A stretch of DNA of 38,516 nt from Acanthamoeba lenticulata. Lineage: Eukaryota > Discosea > Longamoebia > Acanthamoebidae. The stretch lies in assembly GCA_002179805.1 (NCBI GenBank), contig NAVB01000983.1, positions 1-38,516 of the forward strand, written 5' to 3'. Under the pieces are notes generated by a model. That model worked only from the letters and a program-made list of their open reading frames with translations, searched no databases and was not told where the DNA came from. This document shows, piece by piece, positions 38,457 through 38,516 of this stretch (within the stretch, counting starts at the first letter, position 1; each line of letters starts with the position of its first letter). A program made the translations under genes and the position numbers.

Positions 38457-38516
38457 GTAAGGCCTTTATCTTGCTGTGTCGTTGTTGTTGCCCTTAAGTC
38501 CAGCCCTGTTGTTATT

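Overview
The window looks like nuclear DNA of a free-living amoeba, most likely Acanthamoeba or a close relative. The evidence is GC-rich coding sequence, intron-dense genes on both strands with short introns (mostly about 50-150 bp, gtacgt/gtgcgt donors), short intergenic gaps, and a receptor family with two protein kinase domains flanking a class III cyclase domain. I see no bacterial or viral gene organisation, rRNA, tRNA or CRISPR array. Gene models were spliced by hand. Phase consistency, family motifs and comparison between paralogs support most junctions; the 5' ends are weakest.

Layout, left to right: the first coding exon of a fidgetin-like AAA ATPase (minus, 65-743); a potato-inhibitor-I/eglin-type serine protease inhibitor (minus, 1525-1800); an ABCG half-transporter (minus, 2186-4548); an F-box/SPRY protein (minus, 4985-6045); a 26-exon class I-like phosphoinositide 3-kinase (plus, 6365-13574); a WDR61/Ski8-like WD40 protein (minus, 13743-15432); a protein kinase with AT-hooks and an acidic region (plus, 15811-19079); a betaine-homocysteine methyltransferase-like enzyme (plus, 19531-20887).

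The right half is dominated by two tandem giant receptor genes (minus, 20994-27019 and 28185-34335). Each encodes a signal peptide, two PstS-like solute-binding modules, an EGF-like module, one membrane helix, kinase 1, a class III nucleotidyl cyclase and kinase 2. Two kinase fragments (27481-27731, decayed; 35376-35570, fresh) and dispersed repeats show that this array is still being duplicated and converted. After it come a secreted metzincin-like metalloprotease with a cellulose-binding-type N-terminal module (minus, 35762-37493) and the first exon of flap endonuclease 1 (plus, from 38269, running off the window).

Most neighbours are functionally unrelated housekeeping genes. The coherent block is the receptor array: extracellular ligand binding coupled to phosphorylation and possibly cyclic-nucleotide signalling in one polypeptide. 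The most striking gene-structure features are a U12-type AT-AC intron and two GC-AG introns in the PI3K gene, and a 7-nt microexon in the kinase catalytic loop of the AT-hook kinase gene.
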